A DNA stretch of 64,000 bases from Kitasatospora phosalacinea (GTDB taxonomy: Bacteria; Actinomycetota; Actinomycetes; Streptomycetales; Streptomycetaceae), in contig NZ_JNYE01000032.1 of NCBI RefSeq assembly GCF_000717185.1, positions 1-64,000 of the forward strand, given 5' to 3'. The notes below the pieces were generated by a model. That model saw only the letters and a program-made list of their open reading frames with translations, was not told the DNA's origin and made no database searches. The position numbers and the translations under genes are program-made. How positions within the stretch are numbered: position 1 is the first letter of the stretch; each line of letters starts with the position of its first letter. Positions 1 through 8,769 of the stretch are shown here, piece by piece.

Positions 1-95
1 ACATCGCCCGCGGCGCCGCCTCCGGCGACCTGGACGGCTACTTCGCCGAGCTGAACAAGAAGTGGTCCCAGGCACAGAAGACCGTCAACGGCTGA
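1..95 (+). CDS. C-terminal end of a sugar ABC transporter substrate-binding protein (partial)
   Basis: Only the last 30 codons are in the window (frame from base 3, TGA at 93-95). The tail (GDLDGYFAELNKKW, then AQKTVNG) closely matches the C-terminus of the binding lipoprotein at 13555-14871 (GDLDSYFADLNRRW, then AQKAVG), so it is most likely a paralogous CUT1 sugar-binding lipoprotein. It lies directly before two CUT1 permease genes in the same direction, the usual order for such an operon. The signal peptide and ligand site are outside the window, so the sugar cannot be read; mannose or manno-oligosaccharide is inferred from the neighbours. Confidence 0.8.
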   Translation, partial: IARGAASGDLDGYFAELNKKWSQAQKTVNG

Positions 96-185
96 CCCCA
101 CCGGCCCAGTTGACCGAGCGGCACGGCCGGAACCCCACCGGCCGCGCCGCCCACCGGGTGTCAGGACTTGAAGAAGGAACGGAAG

Positions 186-1160
186 ATGACTGCACTGCAG
201 AGGGACCGGGGCGCCGGAAAGCCCCCCGCGCAGGCCGCGGCGGACGGCGGCGCCGACCGGGCCGACCGGCGCCGCGCTCCCCGGCGCAAGGCTCTGCGCC
301 GCCACTGGTGGTTCACGCCGTGGCTGTACCTGGTGGTACCGCTGGCGTTCCTGGTGACGTTCACGTACCTGCCGATCGGCGACATGATCGGCTACAGCTT
401 CACCGACTGGGACGGGATCAGCCCGGAGCGCAACAACGTCGGCCTGGAGAACTACACCGACCTGTTCACCCGGCCCGAGCTGTTCAAGGTGTTCCTGGTC
501 TCCGGCGTCTACCTGGTCGCCGCGGTGCTGCAGATCGCGCTGGCCCTGTACTTCGCCACCGTGCTGAGCTTCAACACCCGCTTCCGGAACCTGTTCAAGG
601 GCATCCTGTTCTTCCCGTACCTGATCAACGGCGTGGCGATCGGGTTCGTGTTCCTGTTCTTCTTCCAGCCGCACGGCACCCTCGACTCGCTGCTGTCGCT
701 GGTCGGCGTGCACGGCAAGCACCAGTGGCTCGGCGACCCGGACCTGGTCAACAAGTCGCTGGCGGGCGTGTCGGTGTGGCGCTACACCGGGCTGAACCTG
801 GTGCTGTTCCTCGGCGCCATCCAGTCGATCCCGCCGCACCTGTACGAGGCCGCGGCGCTGGACGGCGCCAACCGCTGGCAGCAGTTCCGGCACATCATCG
901 CGCCCAGCATCAAGCCGGTGATCAGCCTCAGCGCGATCCTCGCGGTCTCCGGCTCGCTCGCCGTCTTCGAGATCCCGTACATCATGACGGGCGGCGCCAA
1001 CGGCTCGCAGACCTTCGTCATCCAGAGCATCAACATGGCGTTCAAGTTCGACAAGTTCGGGCTCGCCTCGGCCAGCGCCGTCGTGCTGATCGTCCTGATC
1101 CTGATCGTCACCTGGATCCAGCGCCGCCTGGTGCCGGAGGAGAGGGTGGAACTGTCGTGA
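186..1160 (+). CDS. CUT1 sugar ABC transporter permease, MalF type
   Basis: Integral membrane subunit of a carbohydrate importer (324 aa). A basic, Arg-rich N-terminus (about 45 aa) precedes six predicted membrane segments, starting with a hydrophobic stretch after RRHWWFTPWLYLVV. The cytoplasmic EAA loop that docks to the ATPase is visible as YEAAALDGANRWQQF. I chose ATG 186, which has AAGGA about 8 bases upstream; an in-frame TTG at 168 is possible but lacks a ribosome site. The stop overlaps the next permease start (GTGA), so the two are translationally coupled. No ATPase gene is present, as is usual in Streptomyces, where a shared MsiK-type ATPase serves CUT1 systems. Upstream lies a binding protein; manA and mannan hydrolases nearby suggest manno-oligosaccharides, which is inference. 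Confidence 0.93.
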   Translation: MTALQRDRGAGKPPAQAAADGGADRADRRRAPRRKALRRHWWFTPWLYLVVPLAFLVTFTYLPIGDMIGYSFTDWDGISPERNNVGLENYTDLFTRPELFKVFLVSGVYLVAAVLQIALALYFATVLSFNTRFRNLFKGILFFPYLINGVAIGFVFLFFFQPHGTLDSLLSLVGVHGKHQWLGDPDLVNKSLAGVSVWRYTGLNLVLFLGAIQSIPPHLYEAAALDGANRWQQFRHIIAPSIKPVISLSAILAVSGSLAVFEIPYIMTGGANGSQTFVIQSINMAFKFDKFGLASASAVVLIVLILIVTWIQRRLVPEERVELS

Positions 1161-2023
1161 CCACCAACGCCGCTACGAACGACCGCCGCCGTTTCCACGC
1201 CCGCTCCGCCGCCGCGTCCGGTGCCAAGTACCTGTCGCTGGTGCTGGCCAGCGCCGTGGTGCTGGTGCCGCTGCTGGTGATCCTGTTCACCTCGCTGAAG
1301 ACCCGCAAGGAGGCCCTGGCCACCGGGCCGCTGGACCTGCCCGCGAACTGGTTCAACTTCGAGAACTTCAAGATCGCCTTCACCCAGGGCCACATGATGC
1401 CGGCGTTCCTGAACACCGGGATCATCCTGCTGGTCTCCGTCACCGGCACCGTGCTGATTGGCTCGATGACCGCCTACGCCATCGACCGCTTCGAGTTCCG
1501 GTTCAAGAAGCTCGTCATGGCCGCGTTCCTGCTCGCCAGCCTGGTGCCGTCGGTGACCACCCAGGTCGCCACCTTCCAGATCGTCAACGAGCTCGGCGCG
1601 TTCAACAGCCGCTGGGCGCCGATCCTGCTCTACCTCGGCACCGACATCATCTCGATCTACATCTTCCTGCAGTTCATCCGCTCCATCCCGGTCTCGCTGG
1701 ACGAGGCGGCCCGGCTCGACGGCGCCAACTCGTTCACCATCTACTGGCGGATCATCCTGCCGATGCTCAAGCCCGCCATCGCCACCGTGGTGATCGTCAA
1801 GGGGGTGACCGTGTACAACGACTTCTTCATCCCCTTCCTGTACATGCCCTCCACCGACCTGGGCACCATCTCCACCTCGCTGTTCCGCTTCCAGGGCCCG
1901 TTCGGCGTCAACTGGGAGATCATCTCGGCCGGCGCGATCCTGGTCATCCTCCCCACCCTGGTCGTCTTCCTCGCCCTGCAGCGCCTCATCTACGCCGGCT
2001 TCGCGGCCGGCTCCAGCAAGTGA
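1157..2023 (+). CDS. CUT1 sugar ABC transporter permease, MalG type
   Basis: Second membrane subunit of the importer (288 aa). The GTG start sits inside the stop of the preceding permease (GTGA) with GGAGGAGAGG about 12 bases upstream. Six hydrophobic segments are visible, the first being YLSLVLASAVVLVPLLVILF. The EAA loop reads LDEAARLDGANSFTIYWRIILPMLKPA, with the conserved EAA-G-ILP pattern. Length and layout match the MalG family. It should form a heterodimer with the permease at 186-1160. A strong hairpin follows the gene, so the operon probably ends here. Confidence 0.93.
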   Translation: MTTNAATNDRRRFHARSAAASGAKYLSLVLASAVVLVPLLVILFTSLKTRKEALATGPLDLPANWFNFENFKIAFTQGHMMPAFLNTGIILLVSVTGTVLIGSMTAYAIDRFEFRFKKLVMAAFLLASLVPSVTTQVATFQIVNELGAFNSRWAPILLYLGTDIISIYIFLQFIRSIPVSLDEAARLDGANSFTIYWRIILPMLKPAIATVVIVKGVTVYNDFFIPFLYMPSTDLGTISTSLFRFQGPFGVNWEIISAGAILVILPTLVVFLALQRLIYAGFAAGSSK

Positions 2024-2064
2024 GCCGCCGCACCGGGGGGAACGGGCGGCGGTCGGCAGGGAAC

Positions 2065-2103
2065 GCGCGGCGGCACCGCACCTGCGCCGCGGTGCCGCCG
2101 CGC
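2065..2103 (+). terminator. Strong hairpin between permease and lacI genes
   Basis: A perfect 15-bp inverted repeat (arms 2065-2079 and 2089-2103) encloses a 9-base loop, all G/C-rich and with no T-tract, as is common for actinobacterial terminators. It lies 42 bp after the permease stop and 30 bp before the next start, consistent with termination of the transporter operon. Confidence 0.6.
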
Positions 2104-2132
2104 GGGGAGCCGGCGGGACGGGAGGCGGGGCG

Positions 2133-3161
2133 ATGAGCGGACGCGTCACCATCCGGGAGGTCGCCGCCCTCGCCGGGGTCTCGGCCGGGGCCGTCTCGCT
2201 CGCGCTGAACGACCGGCCCGGGGTGTCCGCGTCCACCCGGGAACGGATCCGGGCCGCCGCCGAACAGCTCGGCTGGGTGCCCAGCCAGGCCGCCCGCAGC
2301 CTGGCCCGGCTCGCCCCCGGCACCGACACCGTCGGGTTGGTCATCACCCGCCCGGCCCGCCAACTCGGCCTGGAACCCTTCTACATGGAGTTCATCTCCG
2401 GCATCCAGAGCGTGCTGGAGGAACGCTCGGCGACCCTGCTGCTGCGGCTGGTCCGCGACCGGGAGCAGGAGATCGCCGTGCACCGCACCTGGTGGCGCAC
2501 CCGCCGGGTCAGCGGCTCCGTCCTGGTCGACCTCACCGAGGCCGACCCGCGGATCCCCGCGCTCGCCGCGCTCGGCATGCCGACCGTCGCGGCGGGCCAC
2601 CCCGGCCTGGCCGGAGGGGAGTTGGCCGCCGTCTGGACCGACGACTCGGCCGCCGTCGAGGACGCCGTCCGCTACCTCGCGATGCTCGGCCACCGCCGGA
2701 TCGCCCGGGTCGGCGGCGACCCCGGCCTCGGCCACACCGCGATCCGCACCAGGGCGCTGGCCGCCGTCGCCGCACAGCTCGGACTGGAGCCGCCCCGCAG
2801 CGTCCCCACCGACTTCTCCGGCCAGGCCGGGGCCCGCGCCACCCGGATGCTGCTGGCCTCCGCCCACCGCCCCACCGCGATCATCTACGACAACGACATC
2901 ATGGCCGTCGCGGGCATCTCGGTCGCCGCCGAGTTCGGCCTGCACGTCCCCGCCGACCTGTCCCTGATCGCCTGGGACGACTCCCAGCTGTGCCGCCTCA
3001 CCCACCCCGCGCTGTCCGCGATGAGCCACGACGTGCACGGGTACGGGGCCCTGGTCGCCCGCACCCTGTTCGACGTCATCGAGCACCGCGGCGCACCCGT
3101 CGGACCGGCCCCCACGCCCGTCCTGGTGCCGCGCGGCAGCAGCGCCCCGCCGACCCACTGA
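2133..3161 (+). CDS. LacI-family transcriptional regulator
   Basis: Sugar-responsive DNA-binding repressor (342 aa). An N-terminal LacI helix-turn-helix (about residues 4-55; VTIREVAALAGVSAGAVSLALN) is followed by a periplasmic-binding-protein-like effector domain ending about residue 335. A good Shine-Dalgarno (GGGAGGCGGGGCG) precedes ATG 2133. The recognition-helix residues (SAGAVSLAL) are identical to those of the regulator at 7741-8769, and the effector domains are also similar, so these two may recognise the same operator. Its place between the transporter and manA suggests control of this region. The inducer is not readable. Confidence 0.92.
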   Translation: MSGRVTIREVAALAGVSAGAVSLALNDRPGVSASTRERIRAAAEQLGWVPSQAARSLARLAPGTDTVGLVITRPARQLGLEPFYMEFISGIQSVLEERSATLLLRLVRDREQEIAVHRTWWRTRRVSGSVLVDLTEADPRIPALAALGMPTVAAGHPGLAGGELAAVWTDDSAAVEDAVRYLAMLGHRRIARVGGDPGLGHTAIRTRALAAVAAQLGLEPPRSVPTDFSGQAGARATRMLLASAHRPTAIIYDNDIMAVAGISVAAEFGLHVPADLSLIAWDDSQLCRLTHPALSAMSHDVHGYGALVARTLFDVIEHRGAPVGPAPTPVLVPRGSSAPPTH

Positions 3162-3258
3162 CCGCCCCTCCCGCAGACTCCCGGTCCGTCCACGACTCCC
3201 TTTGAGGGTAAGGAAGTTCGCGGACGGGCCGGGGCACCACCCGCCCGGAGCGCACCCG

Positions 3259-4464
3259 ATGACCGCCGACCTGCTCACCACCACGATCCGCCGCTACGCC
3301 TGGGGCTCGACCACCGCGATCGCCCACCTCACCGGCCGCCCGCCCACCGGCGAACCCGAGGCCGAACTCTGGATGGGCGCCCACCCCGGCGCCCCCTCCC
3401 GGATCGACCGCGGCACCGGGAGCGAACCGCTCGACGCGGTCATCGCCCGCGACCCCGCCGCCGAACTCGGCCCCCGGGTCGCCGACCGCTTCGGGCCCCG
3501 ACTCCCCTTCCTGCTCAAGGTGCTGGCCGCCGAACACGCCCTGTCCGTGCAGGTCCACCCCACCTCCGCCCAGGCCGCCGCCGGGTACGCCGCCGAGGAC
3601 GCCGCGGGCGTCCCGCTCGACGCCCCGCACCGGATCTACCGCGACCGCAGCCACAAGCCCGAACTCATCTGCGCCCTCGGCGAGTTCGATGCCCTCTGCG
3701 GCTTCCGCGACCCGCACGCCACCGCCGACCTGTGGCAGCGCCTCGACCTGCCGGTGCTCGCCCCCTGGATCGACACCCTGCGCACCGCCCCCGCCGGAGC
3801 GGCCCTGCGCACCGTGCTGACCGGCGCGCTCGCCGCGGACCGCTCCCGGGGCGAACAGGCTGCCGCCCAACTCCCCTCCGCCCTGCGGAAGTTGGCTGAC
3901 AGTGCCGACCCGGACGCGGCGAGCTGGGCCGCGTACCTGGCCGCCGCCCGCGACTACCCCGGCGACCCCGGCATCCTCGCCGCGATGCTGCTCAACCACG
4001 TCCACCTCGGTGCCGGGCAGGCCCTCCACCTGGACGCCGGAGTCCCGCACGCCTACCTGCGCGGACTCGGCGTCGAGATCATGGCCAACTCCGACAACGT
4101 GCTGCGCTGCGGGCTCACCCCCAAGCACGTCGACACCGCCGCCCTCGCCGAGGTCGTCGACTTCCGGCCCACCGCCCCGCACCGCGTCCCCGCCGTCCCC
4201 GTCGGCCCCGGCGAACTCGAATTCCTCACCCCCGCCGAGGAGTTCACCCTCTCCCGGATCGAAATCGGCGCCCCCGCCGTGCTCGACGACGACGGCCCGC
4301 AGATCCTGCTCTGCACCCGTGGCACCGTCCACCTCCACGACGACTCCACCCTCGGCCCCACCCTCGGACCCGGCGAATCCGCGTACGTCCCGGCCGCGAG
4401 CGGGCCGCTGCGGCTGGCCGGGGACGCGACCGTGTTCCGGGCCAGGGTGCCGCGGGCCCGCTGA
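3259..4464 (+). CDS. manA: Mannose-6-phosphate isomerase, class I
   Basis: Zinc-dependent cytosolic enzyme interconverting mannose 6-phosphate and fructose 6-phosphate (401 aa, a usual length). The class I signatures are visible: YAWGSTTAIAHLTG at the start, the metal-binding QVHPT and HKPELICAL segments, and the C-terminal DAGVPHAYLRG with the third zinc ligand and active-site Arg region. ATG 3259 has GGAG about 9 bases upstream; longer in-frame starts (from 3202) would add a non-conserved tail. It would channel mannose released by the mannanase and beta-mannosidase encoded at 11.7-17.5 kb into glycolysis. Confidence 0.95.
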   Translation: MTADLLTTTIRRYAWGSTTAIAHLTGRPPTGEPEAELWMGAHPGAPSRIDRGTGSEPLDAVIARDPAAELGPRVADRFGPRLPFLLKVLAAEHALSVQVHPTSAQAAAGYAAEDAAGVPLDAPHRIYRDRSHKPELICALGEFDALCGFRDPHATADLWQRLDLPVLAPWIDTLRTAPAGAALRTVLTGALAADRSRGEQAAAQLPSALRKLADSADPDAASWAAYLAAARDYPGDPGILAAMLLNHVHLGAGQALHLDAGVPHAYLRGLGVEIMANSDNVLRCGLTPKHVDTAALAEVVDFRPTAPHRVPAVPVGPGELEFLTPAEEFTLSRIEIGAPAVLDDDGPQILLCTRGTVHLHDDSTLGPTLGPGESAYVPAASGPLRLAGDATVFRARVPRAR

Positions 4465-4508
4465 AACGGCGGCATGCTCGTGGGGCGACGGGGAACGAAC
4501 CCCACGAA

Positions 4509-4563
4509 CCCGTCCGTCCGTCCACCCGTCCACCCACCCGTCCGTCCACCCGTCCGCCCGCCG
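4509..4563. repeat. CCGT/CCAC microsatellite-like tract between manA and the SGNH gene
   Basis: About 55 bp of imperfect 4-bp units (CGTC, CACC) fill most of the spacer. No promoter is visible in it. It is one of many short repeats seen at gene ends in this window. Confidence 0.6.
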
Positions 4564-4612
4564 CCCGGCGACCGTCACCCCGGGCGGCGGGCCCCCGCGC
4601 GAGGAGAGCCGC

Positions 4613-5224
4613 ATGCAGCCCGCCGCCACCGTCCTGTTCCAGGGCGACAGCATCACCGACGCCGGACGCGACCGCGCCCGCCCGGACGACCTCGGCCGCG
4701 GCTACGCCGCCCTGGCCGCCGCCGCGCTGCCCGGCACCACCACCGTCCTCAACCGCGGCATCGGCGGCGACCGCCTCACCGACCTGCGCGCCCGCTGGGA
4801 GACCGACACCCTCGCCCACCGGCCGGACCTCGTCTCGCTGCTGATCGGCGTCAACGACACCTGGCGCCGCCACGACAGCGGCCTGGCCAGCCCCGTCGAC
4901 GCCTGGGAGGACGAGTACCGGGAACTGCTGCACCGCCTGCACGCCCACTGCGCCCCCCGACTCGTCCTGATCGAACCCTTCCTCGTCCCCGTCACCGCCG
5001 CCCAGTGGACCTGGCGCGAGGACCTCGACCCGCGCATCCAGGCCGTCCGCCGCCTCGCCGCCGAGCACGACGCCCTGCTGCTCGCCGCCGACGGCCTCCT
5101 CAACCAGGCCGCCCGCACCGCGGGCGACCCCGCCCTGATCGCCGCCGACGGCGTCCACCCCACCCCCCTCGGCCACCGCCTGCTCGCCGACGCCTGGCTG
5201 GCCCTGGTCACCGAGGGGGCGTGA
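4613..5224 (+). CDS. SGNH/GDSL-family hydrolase (possible sugar O-deacetylase)
   Basis: A 203-aa esterase-like protein without signal peptide. The four SGNH blocks are present: GDSIT with nucleophile Ser13, the RGIGGDR block, GVND, and the C-terminal DGVHPT with Asp179/His182 of the triad. ATG 4613 follows GAGGAGAG. Many such proteins remove acetyl groups from xylan or mannan oligosaccharides (CE families). Its place just after manA and in a mannan region suggests cytoplasmic deacetylation of imported acetylated manno-oligosaccharides; this is inference from context. A lysophospholipase-like role cannot be excluded. Confidence 0.85.
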   Translation: MQPAATVLFQGDSITDAGRDRARPDDLGRGYAALAAAALPGTTTVLNRGIGGDRLTDLRARWETDTLAHRPDLVSLLIGVNDTWRRHDSGLASPVDAWEDEYRELLHRLHAHCAPRLVLIEPFLVPVTAAQWTWREDLDPRIQAVRRLAAEHDALLLAADGLLNQAARTAGDPALIAADGVHPTPLGHRLLADAWLALVTEGA

Positions 5225-5279
5225 ACCCGGCCGTCGCCGCCGCCGAAATCCGCTGGACGGGGTCCGTAGGGTCGACCGC

Positions 5280-5771
5280 ATGACGTACGAGATCTCGTTC
5301 TGGCGGGTGCCCGAGGGCAGCACGCTGGAGGACGTCCAGGCGGAGCGGAACGCCGCCTACGACGCCTGGGTCGCCGGGACCGGCGGGGACGACTGCTACC
5401 CCCACGGTCTGACGGAGCGCCACCGCGCCGACTGGGCGCGGCTGCTGCGGCGGATCACCGAGGAGATCGGGCCCGGCGAGGCCGAGGAGTTCCCGTACGG
5501 CCTGGACTTCTGGCGGATCGGCCCTGACGGCGCCTTCCAACTCCAGTACACCGGCGACACGGCGAGCATCGAGATCCCTCACCGTCACCCGGGCGAGGCC
5601 GCGCTCCCGATCACGGACGCGGCGTACCGGGCCGCCCGGATGGTCGAGGAGGAACTCGGCCTGCTGGGCCACGACCACGAGGTCGACCAGCCCGTCCGCA
5701 CCGGCGACCCGCGCCGGGCCGCCGCCCGCCTCGGCGGCGTCGCAGCCTGGGCGCAGCGCACCCTGGGCTGA
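5280..5771 (+). CDS. Conserved hypothetical protein, 163 aa
   Basis: Not recognised. It is a soluble, acidic protein starting MTYEISFWRVPEG with many Trp/Tyr residues, no membrane segment and no signal peptide. The segments FWRIGPDGAFQLQY and a DHEVDQPV tail suggest a small alpha/beta protein. Strong GC3 bias in this frame supports coding. It lies 55 bp after the SGNH hydrolase gene, separated by a spacer ending GGGTCGACCGCATG with no obvious Shine-Dalgarno, so it may be expressed from a leaderless transcript. Confidence 0.75.
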   Translation: MTYEISFWRVPEGSTLEDVQAERNAAYDAWVAGTGGDDCYPHGLTERHRADWARLLRRITEEIGPGEAEEFPYGLDFWRIGPDGAFQLQYTGDTASIEIPHRHPGEAALPITDAAYRAARMVEEELGLLGHDHEVDQPVRTGDPRRAAARLGGVAAWAQRTLG

Positions 5772-5871
5772 ACCGGCCGTCGGCCCGGCGGCCCGGCGGC
5801 CTACGGCCGGAAGCGGACGGGGGAGGGGCGGGCGTGCCGGGCGGGGCGGTGCGCGCACTATCCTCCCTGAC

Positions 5872-6903
5872 ATGACCAGCAGCCCTGCCAGCAGCTCCCG
5901 CGGTGCCCGACCGACGATGAAGGACGTCGCGGCCGCCGCCGGGGTCGGGCTGAAGACGGTCTCCCGGGTCGTCAACGGCGAGAGCGGCGTGACCCCCGAG
6001 ATGGCCGCCCGTGTGCAGGCCGCGATCGAGGCGCTCGGCTTCCGGCGCAACGACAGCGCCCGGCTGCTGCGCACCGGCCGCACCGCCAGCGTCGCGCTGC
6101 TGCTGGAGGACATCAGCGACCCGTTCTCCTCCGCGCTCTCCCGGGCCGTCGAACAGGTCGCCGCCGCCGAGGGCTGCCTGCTGTTCACCGGCTCCAGCGC
6201 CGAGGACCCGTCCCGGGAACGGGAGTTGGCACTCGCCTTCTGCGCCCGCCGGGTCGACGGACTGATCGTCGTCCCGGCCGGGGACGACCACCGCTACCTG
6301 CTGCCCGAGATCGAGTCCGGCACCCCCGTGGTCTTCCTGGACCGCCCCGGCGCCGGCATCGACGCCGACGCCGTGCTCAGCGACAACGCGGGCGGCGCCC
6401 GGGCCGGCACCGCCCACCTGATCGCCCACGGCCACCGCCGGATCGGCTTCGTCGGCGACCTCCCCACCATCCACACCGCCGCCGAACGCGCCCGCGGCTA
6501 CCGCGAGGCGATGGCCGCCGCCGGACTGCCCGTCGACGAACGCTGGGTCGACTGCGGCCCCACCGACCGCGCCCGGGTCGCCGCCGCCGTCCACCGCCTC
6601 ACCACCGGCCCCGACGCCGTCACCGCCCTGTTCACCGCCAACAACCGCGTCACCCTCGCCGCCCTCCACCACCTCCCCGCCGACCGCCGCCCCGCCCTGG
6701 TCGGCTTCGACGACCTCGAACTCGCCGACCTCCTCACCCCCGCCCTCACCGTCGTCGCCCAGGACCCCGTCGCCCTCGGCGCCCTCGCCGCCCGCCGTCT
6801 CTTCGACCGCCTCGCGGGCGAGAGCACGCCCCCCGCCCGGCTGGAGATCCCGACGCTGCTCATCCCGCGCGGCTCGGGCGAGACGCCGCCCGGCGGGCGC
6901 TGA
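5872..6903 (+). CDS. LacI-family transcriptional regulator
   Basis: A 343-aa repressor with an N-terminal HTH (residues 13-62; TMKDVAAAAGVGLKTVSRVVNG) and a sugar-binding-like effector domain (VALLLEDISDPFSSALSRAVE onward, ending GFDDLELADLLTPALTVVAQD). The recognition helix (GLKTVSRVV) differs from those of the three other LacI proteins here, and the closing GFDD motif is of the common ribose/galactose-repressor type, so it should bind a different operator. No obvious partner gene adjoins it; the next gene is convergent. Target and ligand are unknown. Confidence 0.92.
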   Translation: MTSSPASSSRGARPTMKDVAAAAGVGLKTVSRVVNGESGVTPEMAARVQAAIEALGFRRNDSARLLRTGRTASVALLLEDISDPFSSALSRAVEQVAAAEGCLLFTGSSAEDPSRERELALAFCARRVDGLIVVPAGDDHRYLLPEIESGTPVVFLDRPGAGIDADAVLSDNAGGARAGTAHLIAHGHRRIGFVGDLPTIHTAAERARGYREAMAAAGLPVDERWVDCGPTDRARVAAAVHRLTTGPDAVTALFTANNRVTLAALHHLPADRRPALVGFDDLELADLLTPALTVVAQDPVALGALAARRLFDRLAGESTPPARLEIPTLLIPRGSGETPPGGR

Positions 6904-6944
6904 GAGCGGAAGCGACGGTTCTTCTCTTCAGGCCCCGGGGTTCT

Positions 6945-7607
6945 TCAGGCCCGGTGGTAGACCAGGTCCAGCCAGTAGCGGTGCTCCTCGTCGAGGAGGT
7001 GCGGCGGCAGGGCCGCGATCCAGTCGGCGACCTCGGGGCCGACCGGGAGCTCGCGGTAGAAGCCGAGGCGGAGGTCGGGGAGGCGGGCGGAGTGCAGCCA
7101 GTCGCCGACGGTGCGGATGAGGTGCCGTTCGGCGGTCGGGGTGCGGGCCTCCGTCCAGGCGGCGAGCCAGGGGGTGACGGCGCCGGTGGCGACCGCCACG
7201 GTCTCCAGGGCCTCGGACGCGTTCGCGCAGTGGCTGGCGAGGGTGGCGGACCACCAGGCGTCCAGGACCTCCCGGACGAGCTCCGCGTGCTGCCAGCCCG
7301 ACCAGTCGGCGGCGACCAGGCGGGCGGCGACCAGCGGGCCGTCGACGTGCAGCGTGCCGGTGGTCAACTGCCGCAGGATGCGCGGGGCGAGGCGCCGGTA
7401 CAGGGTGGGGAAGTCGCCCCAGTGGTCGGGGCCCTTCGCCGCCACCGAGTGCAGCAGCCGGTCCGGGACCAGGTCGGGCGGCCCGGAGAGGGCGGCCAAC
7501 TGCCCGTCGGTGTAGCAGTGTCCGCAGCCGTCGACCACCGGCCCGGGGCGGGCGGTGCGGGCGAGGGCGTCCAGGGCGTGGTGCAGGCGCTGCTGCGCGG
7601 TCGTCAT
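6945..7607 (-). CDS. Hypothetical protein with a CGHC motif, 220 aa
   Basis: Not recognised. ATG at 7607 with AGGGA about 7 bases upstream. The protein is soluble and Trp/Leu/His-rich. Near the N-terminus it has a GCGHCYTDGQL motif that could bind metal or be redox active, followed by alpha-helical sequence up to the HRYWLDLVYHRA end. No signal peptide or membrane span. It is convergent with the LacI gene at 5872 and divergent from the one at 7741. Function unknown. Confidence 0.75.
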   Translation of the reverse strand: MTTAQQRLHHALDALARTARPGPVVDGCGHCYTDGQLAALSGPPDLVPDRLLHSVAAKGPDHWGDFPTLYRRLAPRILRQLTTGTLHVDGPLVAARLVAADWSGWQHAELVREVLDAWWSATLASHCANASEALETVAVATGAVTPWLAAWTEARTPTAERHLIRTVGDWLHSARLPDLRLGFYRELPVGPEVADWIAALPPHLLDEEHRYWLDLVYHRA

Positions 7608-7740
7608 GCCGTGTCCCTGCTGGGGTACTCCACCGGGTCGCCCGGCGAAGATTGCGACGCTACCAGGAGCCGATGTGCCGCCCCGCGCCGGGGACCTGAC
7701 AGGATGGTGACCCGCAGGTGGCGGGTACGCGAGGGACGGG

Positions 7741-8769
7741 GTGAGCAGCAGGATGCAGCGCCGGGTGACGATCCGGGACGTGGCGGCCCGGGCCGGGGTG
7801 TCGGCCGGCGCGGTCTCGCTGGCCCTCAACGACCGGCCGGGCGTCTCCGACGCGACGCGGCGCCGGATCGTCGAGGCGGCCCGCGAACTCGGCTGGTCGC
7901 CGAACCTCGCGGCCCGCTCGCTCGCCCAGGGCGACCGGGTGCACACCGTCGGCATGGCGCTCACCCGCGGCGGCGCCGGGCTGGACCAAGTGCAGATGGC
8001 GCTGATCGGCGGCATCGAGCAGGTCCTCGCCGAGCGGCCGTGCGCGCTGCTGCTGCACACCGTCCCGGACCGGGACGCCGAGATCGCGCTGTACCGGCAG
8101 TGGTGGCAGTCCGGGCGGGTCAACGGATCGGTGCTGGTCGGCGTGGTCACCGACGACCCCCGGCTGGAGCCCGTGCACAAGCTCGGCATGCCCGCCGTCG
8201 CGGTCAGCCAGCCCGCGCTGTCCGGCCCGTTCCCCGCCGTGTGGACCGACGACGCCGCCGCGATCGCCGAGGCCGTCCGCTACCTCGCCCTGCTCGGCCA
8301 CCGCCGGATCGCCCACGTCACCGGCCCCGCCCCGCTCGGCCGCACCCTGCTGCGCGGCGACGCCTTCACCGCGACCGCCGCCGAACTCCCCGGCGTCACC
8401 GCCCGCAGCCTCCCCACCGACATCTCCGCCCACGCGGGCGCCCGCGCCACCCGCACCCTGCTGACGGCCGCCGACCGGCCCACCGCGATCGTCTACGACA
8501 ACGACCTGATGGCCGTCGCCGCGATCGCCGTCGCCGAGGAGCTCGGGCTGCGCGTCCCGCAGGACGTCTCGCTGGTCGCCTGGGACGACTCCGACCTGTG
8601 CCGGATCACCCGCCCCCAGCTGTCCGCCCTCAGCCACGACCCGTTCGCGGTCGGCGAGGAGGTCGCCCGCTGCCTGCTGGAACTCATCGACGAGGGCCGC
8701 GCCCCGTCCCGCCCGGCCGGCACCCCGGTGCTGGTGCCACGCGGCAGCACGGGGCCCGCGGCGCGCTGA
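7741..8769 (+). CDS. LacI-family transcriptional regulator, paralogue of the one at 2133
   Basis: A 342-aa repressor. The HTH (about residues 8-58; VTIRDVAARAGVSAGAVSLALNDRPGVS split over helices) has the same recognition residues as the regulator at 2133-3161, and the effector domains share the YDNDxMAVA and AWDDSxLCRxTxPxLSAxSHD pattern. GTG 7741 is preferred (GAGGGA just upstream); ATG 7753 is the alternative. It is not next to a transporter. The likely role is a second regulator acting on the same type of operator with another ligand; that is inference. Its stop codon lies in a 17-bp tandem repeat. Confidence 0.9.
   Translation: MSSRMQRRVTIRDVAARAGVSAGAVSLALNDRPGVSDATRRRIVEAARELGWSPNLAARSLAQGDRVHTVGMALTRGGAGLDQVQMALIGGIEQVLAERPCALLLHTVPDRDAEIALYRQWWQSGRVNGSVLVGVVTDDPRLEPVHKLGMPAVAVSQPALSGPFPAVWTDDAAAIAEAVRYLALLGHRRIAHVTGPAPLGRTLLRGDAFTATAAELPGVTARSLPTDISAHAGARATRTLLTAADRPTAIVYDNDLMAVAAIAVAEELGLRVPQDVSLVAWDDSDLCRITRPQLSALSHDPFAVGEEVARCLLELIDEGRAPSRPAGTPVLVPRGSTGPAAR

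Noticed and set aside
62-1156. Long open frame across the first permease gene on the same strand, joined to the second permease
   Set aside because: It is a different-frame shadow with Arg/Pro/Gly-rich sequence. Only the part after GTG 1157 has membrane-protein features and a ribosome site.
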